NCBI RefSeq assembly: GCF_004799345.1
Contig: NZ_SSMC01000002.1
Coordinates: 889,060 to 953,059 of the forward strand
Source of the DNA: Robertkochia marina
GTDB lineage: Bacteria; Bacteroidota; Bacteroidia; Flavobacteriales; Flavobacteriaceae
Length of the DNA stretch: 64,000 nt
Reading direction: 5' to 3'
Each line of letters starts with the position of its first letter. Position 1 is the first letter of the stretch. Shown here in pieces: positions 38,245-49,457 of this stretch. Under the pieces are notes generated by a model, which made no database searches, was not told the DNA's origin, and was given only the letters and a program-made list of their open reading frames with translations. The position numbers and the translations under genes are program-made.

Positions 38245-39017
38245 AATTCTAGTATTCCTTCAAAAACCTTTTCTGCCTTTCCTTTGAGTTTTATGTTCTT
38301 ATACCCCTTGTCATTTGCTTCAAAGAGCACCTCCAGTCTGCCTCCGGGAGTTTCCAAACCTACTGCGCTGTTTTTCGTATACCCTCGGTCATACATGGCA
38401 AGGGCAACAGCAGTAACCCCGGTTCCGCATGATAAGGTTTCATCTTCAACACCCCTTTCATAGGTGCGTACAGCAAACAGATCGTCTTTAAGTTTCTTTA
38501 CAAAGTTAATATTACTGCCGGCCTTCCCGTATTTACCATAACGCAGCCTGGAGCCTTCCTGCTTAACATCCAGCGATTCCAGGTTATCAATAAGCTGCAC
38601 ATGGTGGGGCGACCCGGTATCCAGGTAACTGTACCCTTCAAAATTCTCCACCAGGTCTACGGGTTGCATTTCCAGTACCACCTCGTCGTTTTGAAATTCT
38701 GCACGATGCAGACCGTCTACAGCCATAAACTCGGCCCGGTCACTAATAACGCCTATCTCTTTGGCAAAGGCCACCAGGCATCTGCCTCCGTTACCGCACA
38801 TTGTACTTTGATTCCCGTCGGCATTGTAATACACCATTTTAAAATCGGTGTCATCATCATTTTCCAAAAGTATCAACCCGTCAGCACCTATGCCAAATTT
38901 TCTGTCACAAAGTCGTTGTACGAGTTTGGTATCATTTTTGGAAAATAACATATCGCGATTATCGATCATGATAAAGTCGTTGCCGGTACCCTGGTATTTG
39001 TAAAATTGAAGTTTCAT
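38241..39017 (-). CDS. dapF: Diaminopimelate epimerase
   Basis: 258 residues from the ATG at 39017 (MKLQFYKYQGTGNDFIMID). A longer frame (to 39062) would span the promoter. It converts LL- to meso-diaminopimelate for lysine and peptidoglycan. The two active-site cysteines are in MCGNGGRCL (about residue 70) and LSCGTGVTAVA (about 203). A TATATTTG box lies 19 nt upstream of the start. It precedes the GNAT gene and mltG in one operon. Confidence 0.95.
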   Translation of the reverse strand: MKLQFYKYQGTGNDFIMIDNRDMLFSKNDTKLVQRLCDRKFGIGADGLILLENDDDTDFKMVYYNADGNQSTMCGNGGRCLVAFAKEIGVISDRAEFMAVDGLHRAEFQNDEVVLEMQPVDLVENFEGYSYLDTGSPHHVQLIDNLESLDVKQEGSRLRYGKYGKAGSNINFVKKLKDDLFAVRTYERGVEDETLSCGTGVTAVALAMYDRGYTKNSAVGLETPGGRLEVLFEANDKGYKNIKLKGKAEKVFEGILEL

Positions 39018-39036
39018 CACCTGGAATAATAGGTTG

Positions 39037-39044
39037 CAAATATA
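39037..39044 (-). promoter_or_regulatory. -7 promoter box of dapF
   Basis: TATATTTG on the minus strand matches TAnnTTTG. It shows that the 39017 start rather than 39062 is transcribed. A TTG lies 15 nt further upstream, a little closer than consensus. Confidence 0.6.
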
Positions 39045-39153
39045 CAATAATGTTACCCGCAATGCTATTGTTAAAGTGTGGTTAAATCGCTAACAACGAT
39101 GCAATATTCAAGTAATTTTAATTGTTAATCAAACATAAACAAGGACTTAAACC

Positions 39154-40548
39154 ATGAAGAAAATTTCTAGTTTATTTTTGTTGGCTTTGATTAGTGGAGC
39201 CGTAACATTAGGAGCTTATAAGGTGTTTTTTGAACCCCGGCAGGTTATCACAGATGCCTCCGAGAGGCAAACTCCATTTATTAATACTTCATTTCCTGCT
39301 GTGGCTACTTCTGCAGATGACGTAAACTTCATTGAAGCCGCCGAAAACACAGTGCATGCAGTGGTGCACGTTAAGAATGTTACCATTAGTAAGGCCCCTA
39401 CCAGTCTTTTTGACTTTTACTATGGTTCAGGCGGAACACCCAGGGCACAGGTTGGAACCGGTTCAGGAGTTATTATTTCTCCCGACGGTTATATTGTAAC
39501 TAACAATCACGTTATTGCCAATGCCACAGAGCTGCAAATAACATTGAATAACAACAAGACCTATACCGCAGAACTCATCGGAACCGACGCCGAAACCGAT
39601 ATTGCTTTACTGAAAATAGACCCTGAAGAAGATCTGCCCTATCTCGCTTTCGGAGATTCAAACCAGGTCAGACTGGGAGAATGGGTACTTGCGGTTGGAA
39701 ACCCGTTTAACCTAACCTCAACAGTGACGGCAGGTATTATAAGTGCCAAAGCGAGAGATCTGGACGAACGCGACGACAGATTTCAGTCATTTATTCAAAC
39801 CGATGCGGCGGTTAACCCCGGTAACAGCGGCGGGGCCCTGGTGAATATCAGAGGAGAGCTGATCGGGATCAATACTGCCATCACCTCTCAAACCGGGTCG
39901 TATGTAGGGTATTCTTTTGCGGTACCCAGTAATATTGCCCGAAAGGTGGTAGAGGATATTATGGAATTCGGAAACGTACAGATCGGAAATATTGGGATCA
40001 GGGGAATAGATGCTAAAAATGTTTCCGAAGGTATTGATGAAACCGAAGGGGTTTATATTGATGAGATCATTGAAGATTCAGGGGCCGATCAGGCAGGCCT
40101 TCAAAGTGGCGATATTATTAAATCGATAGACGGCATTAAAGTGAGCAAATTTGCCGATCTTACCGGGTACCTGAGAAGCAAACGTCCCAATGACCGTGTT
40201 TCGCTCTCTATCCTGAGAAACAGTAACGAAATTACCGTACCGGTTACCCTGCTCAAAAACACCACGTACGACATTCGTAATCTGGGGCTATCTGTCAAAG
40301 AGCTCTCTCAAGAGGATATAAGAAAAATGGGCGACATCGAAGGTGTTAAGATCGTAAACAGTGTGAGTTACTGGAAGGAGGGCAACTTTGATCTAGAAGG
40401 CAAGGTGTTGGTTGCTATTAACGATATGAAAACAGCATCTATTGACGATGTTAAAGAGGCTATTTCAAACCTCAGTAAGTACAGAAGCCTGAGTATTTTA
40501 GTGATTAATGAAAACGGAGAACGCGAAAGGATCTACATCAGAGATTAA
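39154..40548 (+). CDS. HtrA/DegP-type periplasmic serine protease
   Basis: A 464-residue protein with a signal anchor (about 4-21). Trypsin-like protease domain: catalytic His119 (TNNHVI), Asp149 (AETDIALLKI) and Ser225 (NPGNSGGALV). PDZ1 covers about 278-365 and a shorter second PDZ-like domain about 375-464. It is a periplasmic quality-control protease. It is divergent from dapF, with a terminator downstream. Confidence 0.94.
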   Translation: MKKISSLFLLALISGAVTLGAYKVFFEPRQVITDASERQTPFINTSFPAVATSADDVNFIEAAENTVHAVVHVKNVTISKAPTSLFDFYYGSGGTPRAQVGTGSGVIISPDGYIVTNNHVIANATELQITLNNNKTYTAELIGTDAETDIALLKIDPEEDLPYLAFGDSNQVRLGEWVLAVGNPFNLTSTVTAGIISAKARDLDERDDRFQSFIQTDAAVNPGNSGGALVNIRGELIGINTAITSQTGSYVGYSFAVPSNIARKVVEDIMEFGNVQIGNIGIRGIDAKNVSEGIDETEGVYIDEIIEDSGADQAGLQSGDIIKSIDGIKVSKFADLTGYLRSKRPNDRVSLSILRNSNEITVPVTLLKNTTYDIRNLGLSVKELSQEDIRKMGDIEGVKIVNSVSYWKEGNFDLEGKVLVAINDMKTASIDDVKEAISNLSKYRSLSILVINENGERERIYIRD

Positions 40549-40575
40549 CTAGTTTAAAACTAATAAATCTGCACG

Positions 40576-40608
40576 AAAAAGGGCCTGCATCTGAAGGCCC
40601 TTTTTTTT
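40576..40608 (+). terminator. Terminator after the HtrA gene
   Basis: AAAAAGGGCCT and AGGCCC arms enclose GCATCTGA, followed by eight T. It lies 28 nt past the stop. Confidence 0.9.
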
Positions 40609-40643
40609 AAAAGAAATAATTTCACGAAAACGTTTGAAATATA

Positions 40644-40651
40644 TACTTTTG
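40644..40651 (+). promoter_or_regulatory. -7 promoter box of the GAPDH gene
   Basis: TACTTTTG matches TAnnTTTG and ends 32 nt before the ATG at 40684. A TTTG lies only 7 nt upstream, so no good -33 is seen. Confidence 0.5.
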
Positions 40652-40683
40652 CCGCAAATTCTTTAAGCTAACAATTGCATATT

Positions 40684-42132
40684 ATGAGTTTAACCAGTAC
40701 CTACGAAAAGGAACTTGCGTATCAGGCTGATCGTCGCAAGGCAGCCGTTGATTTTATCAAAGTGGTCAGTGATCTATGGTATGAAAATTCCATTGAACTT
40801 GTCTTATTCCGAAATCAGCTGATCGACAAAAGCATCAGTGAAGTAATGAACCTGCACAAATATGCCGCTGAGTTCGTAGAAAAACCCATTTCCATTTTTG
40901 ATACCGTAGAGATCGCGCACGCCATCAGAGATATGAATCTTCCGGCAGCCAAGATCGACATAGGAAAACTAACCTATGAATATCATTTGGAAGACAACCA
41001 TAAGGAAGATGCAAGTGAGTTTGTACACCATAAACTCAAAGATGCCTGGAACGGAGGTGAAATTCGCCCGAAAGATGTGGTATTATACGGATTCGGACGA
41101 ATCGGTCGACTACTTGCCAGAGAGTTAATGCTCAAAACAGGAAGCGGCTCTCAATTAAGATTACGTGCCATCGTTACCCGAGGAGAGATCACAGAAGAGG
41201 TATTGGAAAAAAGAGCCTCCCTCCTGGAGAATGATTCCGTACACGGAGATTTTCCAGGTACCGTAGCTATTGATATCAAGAAAAAGGCTTTGATTATCAA
41301 TGATACTACTGTATACCTGATCAGTGCCAACCAACCTGAAGATATTGACTACACCACTTACGGGATTAAAAATGCCCTGGTAATTGATAATACAGGTGCC
41401 TTCAGAGATGAAGAGGCTCTTAACAGACACCTCAAATCAAAGGGTGCCGACAAGGTGCTACTCACCGCACCTGGTAAAGGAGTGCCCAATATTGTTCATG
41501 GGGTGAACCACACCAATTACGACCCAGATACCACCCATGTGTTCTCTGCTGCATCTTGTACCACCAATGCCATTACTCCTATCCTAAAAGTTGTTGAAGA
41601 TACCCTGGGGATAGAAAAGGGCCACCTGGAAACCATTCATGCTTATACCAACGACCAGAACCTGGTTGATAATATGCACAATAAGTACCGTAGAGGACGT
41701 GCTGCTGCATTAAATATGGTGATCACTGAAACCGGTGCCGGAAAGGCGGTATCAAAAGCATTGCCATCACTGGAAGGCAAATTAACCTCTAACGCCATCA
41801 GAGTACCCGTACCTAATGGCTCCCTGGTAGTTTTAAACTTACAGGTGCAGCAAAAAACCGACAAGGATACCATTAACAGTATTGTGAAAAGATATGCCCT
41901 GGAAGGTGAACTTGTTGAGCAAATTAAATATTCACTTAACAACGAACTGGTTTCTTCAGATATCGTAGGAACCTCTGCTCCTGCCATTTATGACAGTAAA
42001 GCTACTCTGGTATCCGAAGATGGTCTGAACACCGTTCTTTATATTTGGTACGATAATGAGTACGGTTACAGCCAACAGGTGATACGTTTGGCTAAATACA
42101 TTGCCAAAGTAAGAAGATTCACATATTACTAG
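40684..42132 (+). CDS. gap: Glyceraldehyde-3-phosphate dehydrogenase, N-terminally extended form
   Basis: 482 residues from ATG 40684 (MSLTSTYEKEL); a TTG nine bases upstream is less likely. It is longer than the usual 330-340 because of a helical N-terminal extension of about 130 residues, a form found in many Bacteroidota. The NAD-binding GFGRIGR is at 136-142. The catalytic Cys292 is in SAASCTTNAI, with the conserved catalytic-domain sequence IHAYTNDQ and WYDNEYGYS near the end. It oxidises glyceraldehyde-3-phosphate in glycolysis, or runs in reverse. The extension may mark an NADP-linked or gluconeogenic paralogue, which I cannot tell. Confidence 0.93.
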   Translation: MSLTSTYEKELAYQADRRKAAVDFIKVVSDLWYENSIELVLFRNQLIDKSISEVMNLHKYAAEFVEKPISIFDTVEIAHAIRDMNLPAAKIDIGKLTYEYHLEDNHKEDASEFVHHKLKDAWNGGEIRPKDVVLYGFGRIGRLLARELMLKTGSGSQLRLRAIVTRGEITEEVLEKRASLLENDSVHGDFPGTVAIDIKKKALIINDTTVYLISANQPEDIDYTTYGIKNALVIDNTGAFRDEEALNRHLKSKGADKVLLTAPGKGVPNIVHGVNHTNYDPDTTHVFSAASCTTNAITPILKVVEDTLGIEKGHLETIHAYTNDQNLVDNMHNKYRRGRAAALNMVITETGAGKAVSKALPSLEGKLTSNAIRVPVPNGSLVVLNLQVQQKTDKDTINSIVKRYALEGELVEQIKYSLNNELVSSDIVGTSAPAIYDSKATLVSEDGLNTVLYIWYDNEYGYSQQVIRLAKYIAKVRRFTYY

Positions 42133-42206
42133 TAGTCAATTACTTGATGGATTTTTTTTCTTTGAAAACAATATCTAAAATTTATGTACGTTACCAAGTA
42201 AAAACA

Positions 42207-42214
42207 TAAATTTG
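42207..42214 (+). promoter_or_regulatory. -7 promoter box of the coiled-coil protein gene
   Basis: TAAATTTG matches TAnnTTTG and ends 27 nt before the ATG at 42242. Confidence 0.5.
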
Positions 42215-42241
42215 CATCCCAAATATTAATTTTTTAAGGAC

Positions 42242-42859
42242 ATGATGAAGACTAAAAAGAACTTGTTCGCTGCCTTTGCCTTATCGCTGATGGTAAGTTT
42301 TGCGGTTTCGGCCCAGGAGGAGAAAGAAGAGTTATCATTGAATGACGGAAGCATAGACAAGCAATTTGAATATGTGATGGAAGAGGCCAATAACTACCGT
42401 AACTACAAGGTAGTTAAAACAGAATGGCTCAACACCTTAAAAAAGAATACCCTTGACTCTATTGCACGACTTGAAAAAGAGCTGGGCTCGACCAAGGAAC
42501 TTACTGCTACTCAGAAGGCCGAAATTGATGGTTTAAAAGAAGAGCTGGCCAATATTAATGAGCAGTTGAGCAATATTACCGAAGAAAAAGACAGCATCTC
42601 TTTTTTCGGCACCCTGATCAACAAACCTGTATACAAGTCGATCATGTGGGGTATTGTTGCGGCCCTCACTCTGGTTCTGATTCTTTTTATCTACAAGTTC
42701 AAAAATGCGAATACCATTACCCAACAGGCCAAGCAATCGTTATCTGAGTTGGAAATGGAATACGAAGAACACCGAAGAAAGGCCTTAGAGCGAGAGCAAA
42801 AAGCGAGAAGACAACTGCAAGACGAGATCAACAAGCAGAAGATGCAGAAATCAAAGTAA
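42242..42859 (+). CDS. Signal-peptide, coiled-coil, single-helix membrane protein
   Basis: A 205-residue protein of unknown function. A signal peptide (1-24, ending AVSAQ) is followed by a long charged coiled-coil (about 60-118, ENLKEEL-type heptads). One transmembrane helix lies at about 131-150 ([19 protein letters not shown]), then a basic cytoplasmic coiled-coil tail (about 160-205, [16 protein letters not shown]). The topology suggests a membrane-spanning scaffold or stator-like protein. It carries no methyltransferase motif although its homologues can be labelled tRNA methyltransferase because trmD follows. It has its own promoter and terminator. Confidence 0.75.
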   Translation: MMKTKKNLFAAFALSLMVSFAVSAQEEKEELSLNDGSIDKQFEYVMEEANNYRNYKVVKTEWLNTLKKNTLDSIARLEKELGSTKELTATQKAEIDGLKEELANINEQLSNITEEKDSISFFGTLINKPVYKSIMWGIVAALTLVLILFIYKFKNANTITQQAKQSLSELEMEYEEHRRKALEREQKARRQLQDEINKQKMQKSK

Positions 42860-42880
42860 TAGAATTCATCATACAAGCAC

Positions 42881-42908
42881 AAACACTCCCCTTCCCGGGA
42901 GTGTTTTT
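42881..42908 (+). terminator. Terminator after the coiled-coil protein gene
   Basis: ACACTCCC/GGGAGTGT arms around CTTCCC, flanked by AAA/TTT and followed by TTTTTG. Confidence 0.87.
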
Positions 42909-42971
42909 GTTTTAAGGGGGCGGCATCAACATAGACTAATATTTTGCATCTTTGCAAAAATTCATTCACTC

Positions 42972-43649
42972 ATGCGAATTGATATCATCACCGTACTTCC
43001 TGACCTGATCAAAAGTCCTTTTGAAGCCTCTATTTTGAAAAGGGCTATAGAGAAAGGCCTTGTGGAAGTGCATTTTCACAACCTTCGTGACTATACTACC
43101 AACAATTATAAAACGGTGGATGACTACCAGTTTGGCGGGGGTGCAGGCATGGTGATGATGATCGAACCTATAGACAAATGCATTAGCGCCCTCCAGGCCG
43201 AACGCCCATATGATGAGATCATTTATATGACACCCGATGGGGTAACTCTGAACCAGGGTATTGCTAATGAATTATCACTTAAGGGCAATATGATCATTCT
43301 TTGTGGTCATTACAAGGGGGTCGATCAACGGGTTCGCGACCGTTTTGTTACCCGCGAGATCTCTATAGGAGATTATGTATTGTCTGGCGGAGAGCTGGGA
43401 GCGGCAGTACTGTGCGATGCCATAATAAGACTAATACCCGGCGTATTGAATGATGAGACCTCTGCCCTAACCGATTCTTTTCAGGATAATCTGCTGGCGC
43501 CACCGGTGTACACCAGGCCTGCAGAATACAAAGGCATGAAGGTGCCGGACGTATTACTCAGCGGGAATTTTGCAAAGATCGAAGCCTGGAGAGAACAACA
43601 GGCCCTCCTGAGAACGCAGGAAAGAAGACCTGATCTGCTTGAGGAGTAA
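42972..43649 (+). CDS. trmD: tRNA (guanine-37-N1) methyltransferase
   Basis: A 225-residue SPOUT-class enzyme that methylates G37 next to the anticodon and prevents frameshifting. The start is [12 protein letters not shown]. Motifs are [12 protein letters not shown] (about 53-64), [14 protein letters not shown] (knot region, about 113-126) and [16 protein letters not shown] (about 134-149). The length is normal. It precedes rplS, a common pairing. The 120-nt gap contains a promoter. Confidence 0.96.
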   Translation: MRIDIITVLPDLIKSPFEASILKRAIEKGLVEVHFHNLRDYTTNNYKTVDDYQFGGGAGMVMMIEPIDKCISALQAERPYDEIIYMTPDGVTLNQGIANELSLKGNMIILCGHYKGVDQRVRDRFVTREISIGDYVLSGGELGAAVLCDAIIRLIPGVLNDETSALTDSFQDNLLAPPVYTRPAEYKGMKVPDVLLSGNFAKIEAWREQQALLRTQERRPDLLEE

Positions 43650-43667
43650 GCTTTTTAAGTCAAAGGA

Positions 43668-43697
43668 TTGTATATTAAAATTAAATAATTATTTTTG
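43668..43697 (+). promoter_or_regulatory. Promoter of rplS
   Basis: TTG (43668-43670), 19 nt, then TATTTTTG (43690-43697): both elements of the Bacteroidota promoter at ideal spacing. A leader of about 65 nt precedes the rplS ATG at 43770. Confidence 0.68.
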
Positions 43698-43769
43698 CAT
43701 CCAATTTCAGATCAACCTCTGGCGATAATCGTGAATGTTGGTATGAATTAATTTTTTAAAAATAGCAAA

Positions 43770-44120
43770 ATGGAAGCTTTAGTAAAATTTGTTCAGGACG
43801 AGTTCGTAGAAAGAAATGAATTTCCTGAATTCTCAGCTGGAGATACTATCACCGTGTATTACGAAATTAAGGAAGGTGATAAAACCCGTACTCAGTTCTT
43901 TAGAGGGGTAGTAATTCAAAGAAGAGGTACCGGTACTTCAGAAACTTTTACCATCAGAAAGATGTCGGGTACTGTAGGTGTTGAAAGGATCTTCCCTATC
44001 AATATGCCTGCTCTTCAAAAAATTGAGATCAACAAAAGAGGTAAGGTTCGTAGAGCTCGTATTTTCTACTTCAGAGGTCTTACCGGTAAGAAAGCAAGAA
44101 TCAAAGAAGTTCGTAAGTAA
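43770..44120 (+). CDS. rplS: 50S ribosomal protein L19
   Basis: A 116-residue ribosomal protein at the 30S-50S interface. Family motifs are FSAGDTITVYYEIKEGDKTRTQ (about 22-43), FRGVVIQRRGTGTSETFTIRK (about 44-64) and a C-terminal GKVRRARIFYFRGLTGKKARIKE. The length matches. It has its own promoter and terminator, so it is expressed apart from trmD. Confidence 0.97.
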   Translation: MEALVKFVQDEFVERNEFPEFSAGDTITVYYEIKEGDKTRTQFFRGVVIQRRGTGTSETFTIRKMSGTVGVERIFPINMPALQKIEINKRGKVRRARIFYFRGLTGKKARIKEVRK

Positions 44121-44145
44121 GAACGTCTTTCTTTATAGTACAAAA

Positions 44146-44172
44146 GATCCCGCATACCGCGGGATTTTTTTT
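44146..44172 (+). terminator. Terminator after rplS
   Basis: ATCCCGC/GCGGGAT stem with an ATACC loop followed by eight T, 26 nt past the stop. Confidence 0.92.
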
Positions 44173-44231
44173 GTTCATAACTCAGCATAAGGCCTATTGC
44201 AAAGATGTTGATATCTTAAGATGTTAATTAA

Positions 44232-44261
44232 TTGATTTTTAAGCATTTATGCGTATCTTAG
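44232..44261 (+). promoter_or_regulatory. Possible promoter of an intergenic RNA
   Basis: TTG (44232-44234), 19 nt, TATCTTAG (44254-44261), one mismatch from TAnnTTTG. It lies downstream of the rplS terminator and upstream of a long non-coding stretch with its own terminator. Confidence 0.4.
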
Positions 44262-44266
44262 CATTT

Positions 44267-44610
44267 CTAAAACGTTCTTAATCATAATATTTCATTACAA
44301 TTTAATTACGTCTCGAAGAATTACTGCTACCTCCAGTAGTGAAGGATTCCACAGAAAGTTTGAATCATTCATAGAATTGAATGGTCAGTGCCGAAAACCC
44401 GGAGTCGGAAGAATCCGGTTTATTAGGAAATTGGATTGTTAATTGTAGAGGTATCATTTACATCATTAACAGGTGTTAAAAGATATCTCATCAGGAAATG
44501 GTCAATCAGTGTAGTTGAATTAATTGTATAGAGTTAATAATTGTAGTATTGACTATTTCCAAAAAAGCCATATCATCTCATTTATGTCATGATATGGCTT
44601 TTGTTTTTTT
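44267..44610 (+). ncRNA. Candidate independently transcribed non-coding RNA
   Basis: The 44121-44707 gap has no plausible gene. It contains a possible promoter and a hairpin AAACCcGGA/TCCGGTTT (about 44396-44422). It ends in a perfect 14-bp terminator stem (AAAAGCCATATCAT / ATGATATGGCTTTT, 44563-44602) with a T-run. This terminator has no upstream gene to serve, because rplS already has one. Together these suggest a transcript of about 340 nt. No known RNA family was recognised. The sequence is also rich in AATTGTA-type repeats, so structure may be limited. Confidence 0.45.
44563..44610 (+). terminator. Orphan strong terminator before icd
   Basis: A perfect 14-bp stem, AAAAGCCATATCAT and ATGATATGGCTTTT, with a 12-nt loop, followed by GTTTTTTT. 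It lies 98 nt upstream of icd and about 390 nt after the rplS terminator. Confidence 0.85.
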
Positions 44611-44668
44611 AAGTATTTCTTGACATTTCCCCAGGGCCTTAAGAATGCGTTAAACAGCTTTAAAATTG

Positions 44669-44676
44669 TATATTTG
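44669..44676 (+). promoter_or_regulatory. -7 promoter box of icd
   Basis: TATATTTG matches TAnnTTTG and ends 31 nt before the icd ATG. Confidence 0.6.
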
Positions 44677-44689
44677 CGCAGTTTAATAA

Positions 44690-46933
<2,244 letters not shown>

Positions 46934-46962
46934 ATCTTTCCTTTAAGCAAAAGTTAAATAAG

Positions 46963-46990
46963 GGGCCTGTTAAGAAACAGGCCCTTTTTT
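46963..46990 (+). terminator. Terminator after icd
   Basis: GGGCCTGTT/AACAGGCCC (9 bp, loop AAGA) followed by six T. Confidence 0.93.
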
Positions 46991-47048
46991 ATGGAATTCC
47001 TTATAGAATTAAACGGAAAATTCTGTTTAACTTTATCGCTAAAAAGTT

Positions 47049-49454
47049 ATGCAAAAAGTAATGAGGCGCTTCTGCCTCCTCCTGCTTTTTATATCAGGAT
47101 TGCCTGCCCTGCTCGCCCAGGAAAATTTCACTATCAGCGGAGAGATCACCGAATCAAACGGGCAGGAATCTGTTATCGGGGCCTCCGTACTGGCGCAGGG
47201 AACCCGCCTTGGCACAGCCTCAAACGTATATGGCTTTTATTCTCTGACTCTCCCCCGGGGCAGATACACCCTGGTTTTTTCGGCCTTAGGCTTTAAAAGT
47301 GTCTCCCGGGAGATCGACCTGGAAAACAATATGCGTTTAGACATGCAGCTGGAGGAAGATACAGAGCTCCTGGATGAAGTGGTAGTTTCTGAGGATGCTG
47401 AACAATTAGAGATCAATCGTCCGCAAATGAGCGTTAATGCGCTTCGTTCTGCCACTATTAAAAACATACCGGTGGTTTTAGGAGAATCTGATGTTTTGAG
47501 ATCTATTGTCCTGCTACCCGGAGTATCTAACGGTGGAGAAGGTGCTTCAGGGTTTAATGTACGCGGTGGTGCGGCAGATCAAAACCTCATTCTTCTGGAT
47601 GAGGCTATTATTTTCAATTCCTCTCACTTATTCGGTTTTTTCTCAGTATTCAATCCCGATGCCATCAAAGACCTGAAACTCTTTAAGGGGGGTATTCCTG
47701 CCCGCTACGGCGGCAGAGTATCTTCAGTATTGGATATTTATCAAAAAGAAGGAAATAAAAATGACTTTAAAATTAATGGAGGCATAGGAGTAGTAGCCTC
47801 CAGGCTGCTGGTTGAGGGTCCTATTTCAAAAGGAAAATCATCCTTCTTACTGGGTGGCAGAAGTTCTTACGCACAATTATTTCTTCCGCTGTTAGATATA
47901 AATAATGTGGCCAGTTTTTACGACCTTAACACCAAGATCAGTTATAAGCCCAACCAGAATAACAGCTTTTACTTTTCAGGATATTTTGGCCGTGACCGGT
48001 TTACCGTTGAGGATAGTTTCATAAACTACTACGGAAATGCTGTTTTCAACTTCAGATGGAACCACCTGTTTTCAGACAAACTTTTCTCAAACCTTTCCCT
48101 CATCTATTCTGATTACGATTATGGCCTGGAGCTTGACTTTGTAGGGTTTGAATGGGATTCGGGAATTGAAAACATGAATCTTAAATACGACCTCAAGTAT
48201 TACCTCAGTAATAACTTCCAATTCAATTTTGGGCTGAACAACATCTACTATACGTTCAATCCCGGGCGAATTACCCCGAACCGGGAAGACTCCGGTATTG
48301 TTGATGCCCAGCTGGTTAAAAAATATGCCAACGAATTTGCCGTCTATGCAGATATTGAACAAGAGATCACCAAAAACCTGAGTCTTCAATACGGATTGCG
48401 CTGGAGTCATTTTACACGGTTCGGACAGGAAGAATATGCCGTGTATGACAATGATCATCCTGTGTTATTTGATCCTGAATTAGGGATTTACACGGAGGCT
48501 GAGGCTGCTGCGATCATTGCCTCTGACCGGAGCGAAACCCTTCGGACTTTCATGAACTTTGAACCGAGAATATCGGCCACCTTTCATTGGAACGAGCAGA
48601 ATGCCATCAAAGCCAGTTACATGCATGTTGCCCAATACCTGCATTTATTATCAAACACCAATTCGCCCACCCCTCTCGACGTCTGGACCCCCAGCGGTCC
48701 TTATATAGAACCTCAGTTATCTGATCAGTTTGCCGTAGGGTACTTCAGAGAATTTGGCAATCGTACCTATTCCCTGGAAACAGAGGCTTTTTACAAGACC
48801 ATTAATAACCGAATTGATTATATAGACGGCGCCAATCTCATTGCCAAGGAATATATTGAACGTGTAATTCTTAACGGAGAAGCAAGGGCTTACGGTCTTG
48901 AACTTCTTCTTCGTAAAAATACCGGGAATTTTAAAGGGTGGCTCTCTTATACCCTCAGTCGTTCGGAACAACGCACCCCCGGAAGAGGAACAACATTATT
49001 AAACGGAAGCCCGGTAGAAGAACCCGGAATTAATAACGGGGAATGGTATTTTACACCATGGGATAAAACTCATGACCTCTCCCTTTACGGAGGCTACCAG
49101 CTCAACCGCAAATGGAATTTTAATGCTAATTTCCTGTACCAGACAGGTCAGCCCACCAATTACCCGGTTGGGCAGTTTGAATTTCAGGGCTTATCTGTTC
49201 CGTATTACGGTTTAAGAAATGAGGCCCGATTGCCCGATTATCACCGACTTGACCTATCGGTGACCTTAAACCCCGATAAAAACCTGACTCGAAAATGGCA
49301 GGGCGAATGGGTGTTCAGTATCTATAACGTATACAACCGCAGAAATGCCGCCTCTATCAATTTCAGAAGAAATTCAGACAGTGGAACGAACGAGGCAGTG
49401 CGTACAGCCATCTTTGGTATCGTACCTTCTGTGACCTATAATTTTAATTTTTAA
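47049..49454 (+). CDS. TonB-dependent receptor with carboxypeptidase-regulatory-like domain
   Basis: An 801-residue outer-membrane receptor; an ATG at 47061 is an alternative start. Signal peptide ends ALLAQ (about 24). The regulatory-like domain covers about 27-110 (SGEITESNGQESVIGASV). LLDEVVVSEDAEQ follows, then the plug (LRSIVLLPGVSNGGEGASGFNVRGG, ILLDEAIIFN) and the barrel to the terminal NFNF. It forms a standard pair with the DUF4249 lipoprotein 3 nt downstream. Ligand unknown. Confidence 0.93.
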   Translation: MQKVMRRFCLLLLFISGLPALLAQENFTISGEITESNGQESVIGASVLAQGTRLGTASNVYGFYSLTLPRGRYTLVFSALGFKSVSREIDLENNMRLDMQLEEDTELLDEVVVSEDAEQLEINRPQMSVNALRSATIKNIPVVLGESDVLRSIVLLPGVSNGGEGASGFNVRGGAADQNLILLDEAIIFNSSHLFGFFSVFNPDAIKDLKLFKGGIPARYGGRVSSVLDIYQKEGNKNDFKINGGIGVVASRLLVEGPISKGKSSFLLGGRSSYAQLFLPLLDINNVASFYDLNTKISYKPNQNNSFYFSGYFGRDRFTVEDSFINYYGNAVFNFRWNHLFSDKLFSNLSLIYSDYDYGLELDFVGFEWDSGIENMNLKYDLKYYLSNNFQFNFGLNNIYYTFNPGRITPNREDSGIVDAQLVKKYANEFAVYADIEQEITKNLSLQYGLRWSHFTRFGQEEYAVYDNDHPVLFDPELGIYTEAEAAAIIASDRSETLRTFMNFEPRISATFHWNEQNAIKASYMHVAQYLHLLSNTNSPTPLDVWTPSGPYIEPQLSDQFAVGYFREFGNRTYSLETEAFYKTINNRIDYIDGANLIAKEYIERVILNGEARAYGLELLLRKNTGNFKGWLSYTLSRSEQRTPGRGTTLLNGSPVEEPGINNGEWYFTPWDKTHDLSLYGGYQLNRKWNFNANFLYQTGQPTNYPVGQFEFQGLSVPYYGLRNEARLPDYHRLDLSVTLNPDKNLTRKWQGEWVFSIYNVYNRRNAASINFRRNSDSGTNEAVRTAIFGIVPSVTYNFNF

Positions 49455-49457
49455 CTC

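Noticed and set aside
39018..39062. Longer dapF N-terminus
   Set aside because: It spans the TATATTTG promoter box and precedes the normal dapF start.
42242..42859. tRNA methyltransferase
   Set aside because: No SAM-binding or knot motif is present. The true trmD is the next gene.
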